A DNA stretch of 64,000 bases from Flavobacterium sp. Lineage in GTDB: Bacteria > Bacteroidota > Bacteroidia > Flavobacteriales > Flavobacteriaceae. The DNA is taken from contig JAIPAM010000004.1 of NCBI GenBank assembly GCA_021740105.1, positions 1-64,000 on the forward strand, in the 5' to 3' direction. Positions 61,891 to 64,000 of this stretch are shown piece after piece. The notes beneath the pieces are model-generated. The model was not told the DNA's origin. It ran no database searches and was given only the letters and a program-made list of their open reading frames with translations. The translations under genes and the position numbers were made by a program. Every line of letters starts with the position of its first letter. Within the stretch, counting starts at the first letter, position 1.

Positions 61891-62346
61891 ATGACTTTCT
61901 CCGAATTACAACCTCTAGTTATTGAAATAGCAAGTACTGAAAACACCTCTCGAGACGAGAAGCTATTGCATATTTGTGCGCTTTTAGAGGCAAATATTGA
62001 ACATTACAACTGGGTTGGTTTTTATTTTGCAAATCATGAATCTCAAACTTTGCATTTGGGTCCCTATGTTGGCGCTCCAACAGATCACACTGTTATCCCT
62101 TTTGGAAAAGGAATTTGCGGTCAAGTGGCGGTTTCAAATAGTAATTTTGTAGTTCCTGATGTGGCTGCACAAGACAACTATATCGCTTGTAGTTTTACTG
62201 TAAAATCGGAAATTGTGGTTCCCCTATTTGTAAATGGGGTTAATATTGGCCAAATAGATATTGATTCCAACACTTTAGATCCTTTTACTGCTGAGGATGA
62301 ACGATTTTTGGAGTTTGTGAATAGCGAAATTGCCGTTTTATTTTAG
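61891..62346 (+). CDS. msrC: Free methionine-(R)-sulfoxide reductase (GAF domain)
   Basis: 151 residues, a single GAF domain. 'NWVGFYFANHESQTLHLGPYVGAP' and 'IPFGKGICGQVAVSNSNFVVPDVAAQDNYIACSFTVKSEIVVPLFVNGVNIGQIDIDS' match fRMsr, with Cys in 'GKGICG' and in 'YIACS' as the redox pair. It reduces free Met-R-sulfoxide. The third Cys of the E. coli enzyme is not present at the usual place, as in many homologues. Single gene divergent from xrtF. Confidence 0.88.
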   Translation: MTFSELQPLVIEIASTENTSRDEKLLHICALLEANIEHYNWVGFYFANHESQTLHLGPYVGAPTDHTVIPFGKGICGQVAVSNSNFVVPDVAAQDNYIACSFTVKSEIVVPLFVNGVNIGQIDIDSNTLDPFTAEDERFLEFVNSEIAVLF

Positions 62347-62430
62347 CATTTAGAATTAATACAATTATTTTCGATCTCTACTAATTTTCAGAAAGAATAA
62401 TTTAATTAACTATTTTTCAGATAAAGATAA

Positions 62431-62438
62431 TATATTTG
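62431..62438 (+). promoter_or_regulatory. -7 box of galM
   Basis: TATATTTG, perfect match, 25 nt before the ATG at 62464. Confidence 0.5.
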
Positions 62439-62463
62439 GGAAAAGTTAATTAGCAAGTCCGTA

Positions 62464-63501
62464 ATGTCTGAAATTACAATCAATTCAAAAAGCAAATTAT
62501 TTGGAACAATGCCAAATGGCGATGCTGTTTACAGCTATGAATTGAAAAATAATAATGGTATTGAAGTTAAAATAATTAATTACGGCGCTACGATTACCTC
62601 ACTAAAAATACCTTTAAAATCGGGAATAATGATTGACGTAGTTTTGGGATTGGACTCGTTAGAAGACTATATAAAATCCTATGAAATTGGTGGTTCTCCT
62701 TATTTTGGAGCTACTGTAGGAAGATATTCTGGCAGAATTAACAAAGGTCTATTTACAATAAACAATAACGTATACCAACTAGAAAAAAACCTAAATAGTC
62801 ATTCACTCCACGGCGGTAATATTGGTTTTAGCCAAAGAAATTGGGAGGTTGTAAAAATAACTGAAGGTAAAAATCCATCCATTTCACTGTATTATTTTAG
62901 TCCAAATAATGAAAGTGGTTTTCCAGGTGACTTAAAAGTAGAACTAAATTATACGCTAACCGAAAATAATGAATTGAGTATTGAGTACCTCGCCACTACT
63001 TCTGAAGACACGATTGTGAATATGACCAATCACAGTTATTTTAATCTTGAAGGACCTGCAGAAACAGTGGCAAATCAAGACCTATACATCAACTCTAAAA
63101 CACTTTTAGAAACCAATGCGGACAATGTTCCAACTGGTGTGCTTTTAAACGTAGTTAATTCTCCAAATGACTTCTCAAGCACTAAAAAATGCCCCGATAA
63201 AATTGATACTTCATTTGTATTAAATAAAGAAAATAAAATTGCAGCCTCTCTTTACAGTGAAAAAAATAATTTGAAAATGCTGGTTTTTACTGATCAACCG
63301 TCGGTCCATATTTTTGTGGGTGGGAAATATGACGATCAATTAACTGGAAAAGAAAAAATGAAATACCAATCCAATAGTGGAATTTGTTTTGAAACTCAAA
63401 ATTTTCCTGACGCCCCAAACCATCCCCATTTTCCAAATTCCGTATTGAAAAAAGACGAAACTTATTTGCAAAAAACAGTATATAAATTTGAAATCCATTA
63501 A
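62464..63501 (+). CDS. galM: Aldose 1-epimerase GalM
   Basis: 345 residues, cytoplasmic. Beta-sandwich mutarotase: 'VKIINYGATITSLKIPL', 'YFGATVGRYSGRINKG', 'LHGGNIGFSQRNWEV' (first catalytic His), 'NMTNHSYFNLEG' (second His) and 'GICFETQNFPDAPNHPHFPNSVL' with the catalytic Glu. It interconverts alpha and beta anomers of galactose or other aldoses. 2 nt before a GH53 galactanase gene, so part of a galactan/galactose use operon. Confidence 0.95.
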   Translation: MSEITINSKSKLFGTMPNGDAVYSYELKNNNGIEVKIINYGATITSLKIPLKSGIMIDVVLGLDSLEDYIKSYEIGGSPYFGATVGRYSGRINKGLFTINNNVYQLEKNLNSHSLHGGNIGFSQRNWEVVKITEGKNPSISLYYFSPNNESGFPGDLKVELNYTLTENNELSIEYLATTSEDTIVNMTNHSYFNLEGPAETVANQDLYINSKTLLETNADNVPTGVLLNVVNSPNDFSSTKKCPDKIDTSFVLNKENKIAASLYSEKNNLKMLVFTDQPSVHIFVGGKYDDQLTGKEKMKYQSNSGICFETQNFPDAPNHPHFPNSVLKKDETYLQKTVYKFEIH

Positions 63502-63503
63502 AT

Positions 63504-64000
63504 ATGAAAAATTCAAAATCCAAAATTTTATTACTAATTGTAGTAACAAGTTCATTACTATTATCCTATTGTAGCAGTTCCCAAACTCCAGATCCGGCTC
63601 CAATTCCTAATCCAACGCCTAACTCTAATTTTGCCAAAGGAGCAGATGTCGGTTGGTTGTCACAAATGGAAGCAACTGGATACCGGTTTTTCGATGCTGA
63701 CGGAACAGAAAAAAACTGTTTGCAGTTGCTAAAAGACCGAGGAATGAACACGATCCGATTACGAGTTTTTGTGAATCCATCCAATGACCGAATTAATGGA
63801 CACTGTAGCAAAGAAGAAACGGTAGCGATGGCGGTAAGAGCAAAAAACTTGGGTATGCGGGTTATGATTAATTTTCATTATAGTGATACTTGGGCGGATC
63901 CAGCGCATCAAAACAAGCCTGCAGCCTGGGCTTCGCATTCCTTTACCACCTTATTAAGTGACGTTTACAACCATACTTTTGAGGTGTTAACTGCTCTAAA
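63504..64000 (+). CDS. GH53 arabinogalactan endo-beta-1,4-galactanase, lipoprotein (partial)
   Basis: Cut by the window end after 165 codons. Lipoprotein signal 'MKNSKSKILLLIVVTSSLLLSYC' with Cys23, then a Pro-rich spacer ('TPDPAPIPNPTPNSNF'). The GH53 start is clear: 'GADVGWLSQMEATGY', 'LLKDRGMNTIRLRVFVNPSND', 'AKNLGMRVMINFHYSDTWADPAHQNKPAAW'. It would cut beta-1,4-galactan (pectin side chains) at the cell surface. The catalytic Glu residues lie beyond the window. It pairs with galM. Confidence 0.88.
   Translation, partial: MKNSKSKILLLIVVTSSLLLSYCSSSQTPDPAPIPNPTPNSNFAKGADVGWLSQMEATGYRFFDADGTEKNCLQLLKDRGMNTIRLRVFVNPSNDRINGHCSKEETVAMAVRAKNLGMRVMINFHYSDTWADPAHQNKPAAWASHSFTTLLSDVYNHTFEVLTAL

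Overview
The window is AT-rich bacterial chromosome from a member of Flavobacteriaceae, most likely a Flavobacterium. Three things point there: two loci of the type IX secretion/gliding machinery (gldJ-porU-porV and gldK-gldL-gldM-gldN); Bacteroidota promoters with a TAnnTTTG -7 box and no clear Shine-Dalgarno sites; and family-specific genes (exosortase XrtF, a HYC_CC_PP protein, an S46 dipeptidyl-peptidase, a folK-deoxynucleoside kinase fusion). There is no rRNA operon, CRISPR array, intact insertion sequence or prophage. The last gene runs off the right edge.

Layout. 1-5.1 kb is the accessory part: an orphan AbiEi-like DUF6088 protein, two lipoprotein cassettes each preceded by a diverged copy of the same 64-nt element, a small two-helix membrane protein, a DUF6705-like secreted protein, a GC-rich REP-like hairpin and long non-coding gaps. 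5.1-13.5 kb holds murF, gldJ and, divergently, porU and porV. 13.5-17 kb holds cdd and the pyruvate dehydrogenase genes pdhA-pdhC. 17-22 kb is envelope sugar metabolism (glycosyltransferase, galE, sugar aminotransferase, and Kdo transferase in the other direction). 22-25 kb has a DPP11-type peptidase, a tiny lipoprotein, a DUF1508-like protein and tRNA-Leu/tRNA-Gly. 25-41 kb is housekeeping: mutS, a DUF1573 protein, an rRNA/tRNA methyltransferase, folK-dNK, DUF2797, GH3, the tig-clpP-clpX quality-control cluster, a pterin dehydratase, a FemAB-like protein, an ABC-F ATPase, DUF983 and an FAD oxidoreductase.

41.4-50 kb carries gldKLMN (the T9SS trans-envelope motor and ring), an arginase-fold protein that has lost its metal ligands, and topA. 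50-57 kb is a co-directional block: miaB, a sigma-54 activator, lptE, a TPR-like protein, secG, groES and groEL. 57-62 kb has a DedA protein, a three-gene thiophilic-metal (probably copper) set (HYC_CC_PP, TonB-dependent receptor, HMA protein), the XrtF exosortase pair and a free-methionine sulfoxide reductase. 62.4-64 kb starts a galactan-use locus (galM and a GH53 galactanase).

How the genes work together: GldL-GldM form the proton-driven motor, GldK-GldN the periplasmic ring, GldJ an associated lipoprotein, PorV the shuttle and PorU the sortase, so much of the T9SS core is here. SecG and LptE serve inner-membrane export and LPS transport. Trigger factor, ClpP, ClpX and GroES/EL cover protein folding and degradation.

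The least explained signals are: a dispersed element with conserved arms around a stem-loop whose sequence differs between copies but stays perfectly paired (19.2 and 50.2 kb); the 64-nt element in front of both lipoprotein cassettes; the JAMM-like motif in the second lipoprotein; and the ligand-less arginase homologue beside gldK.
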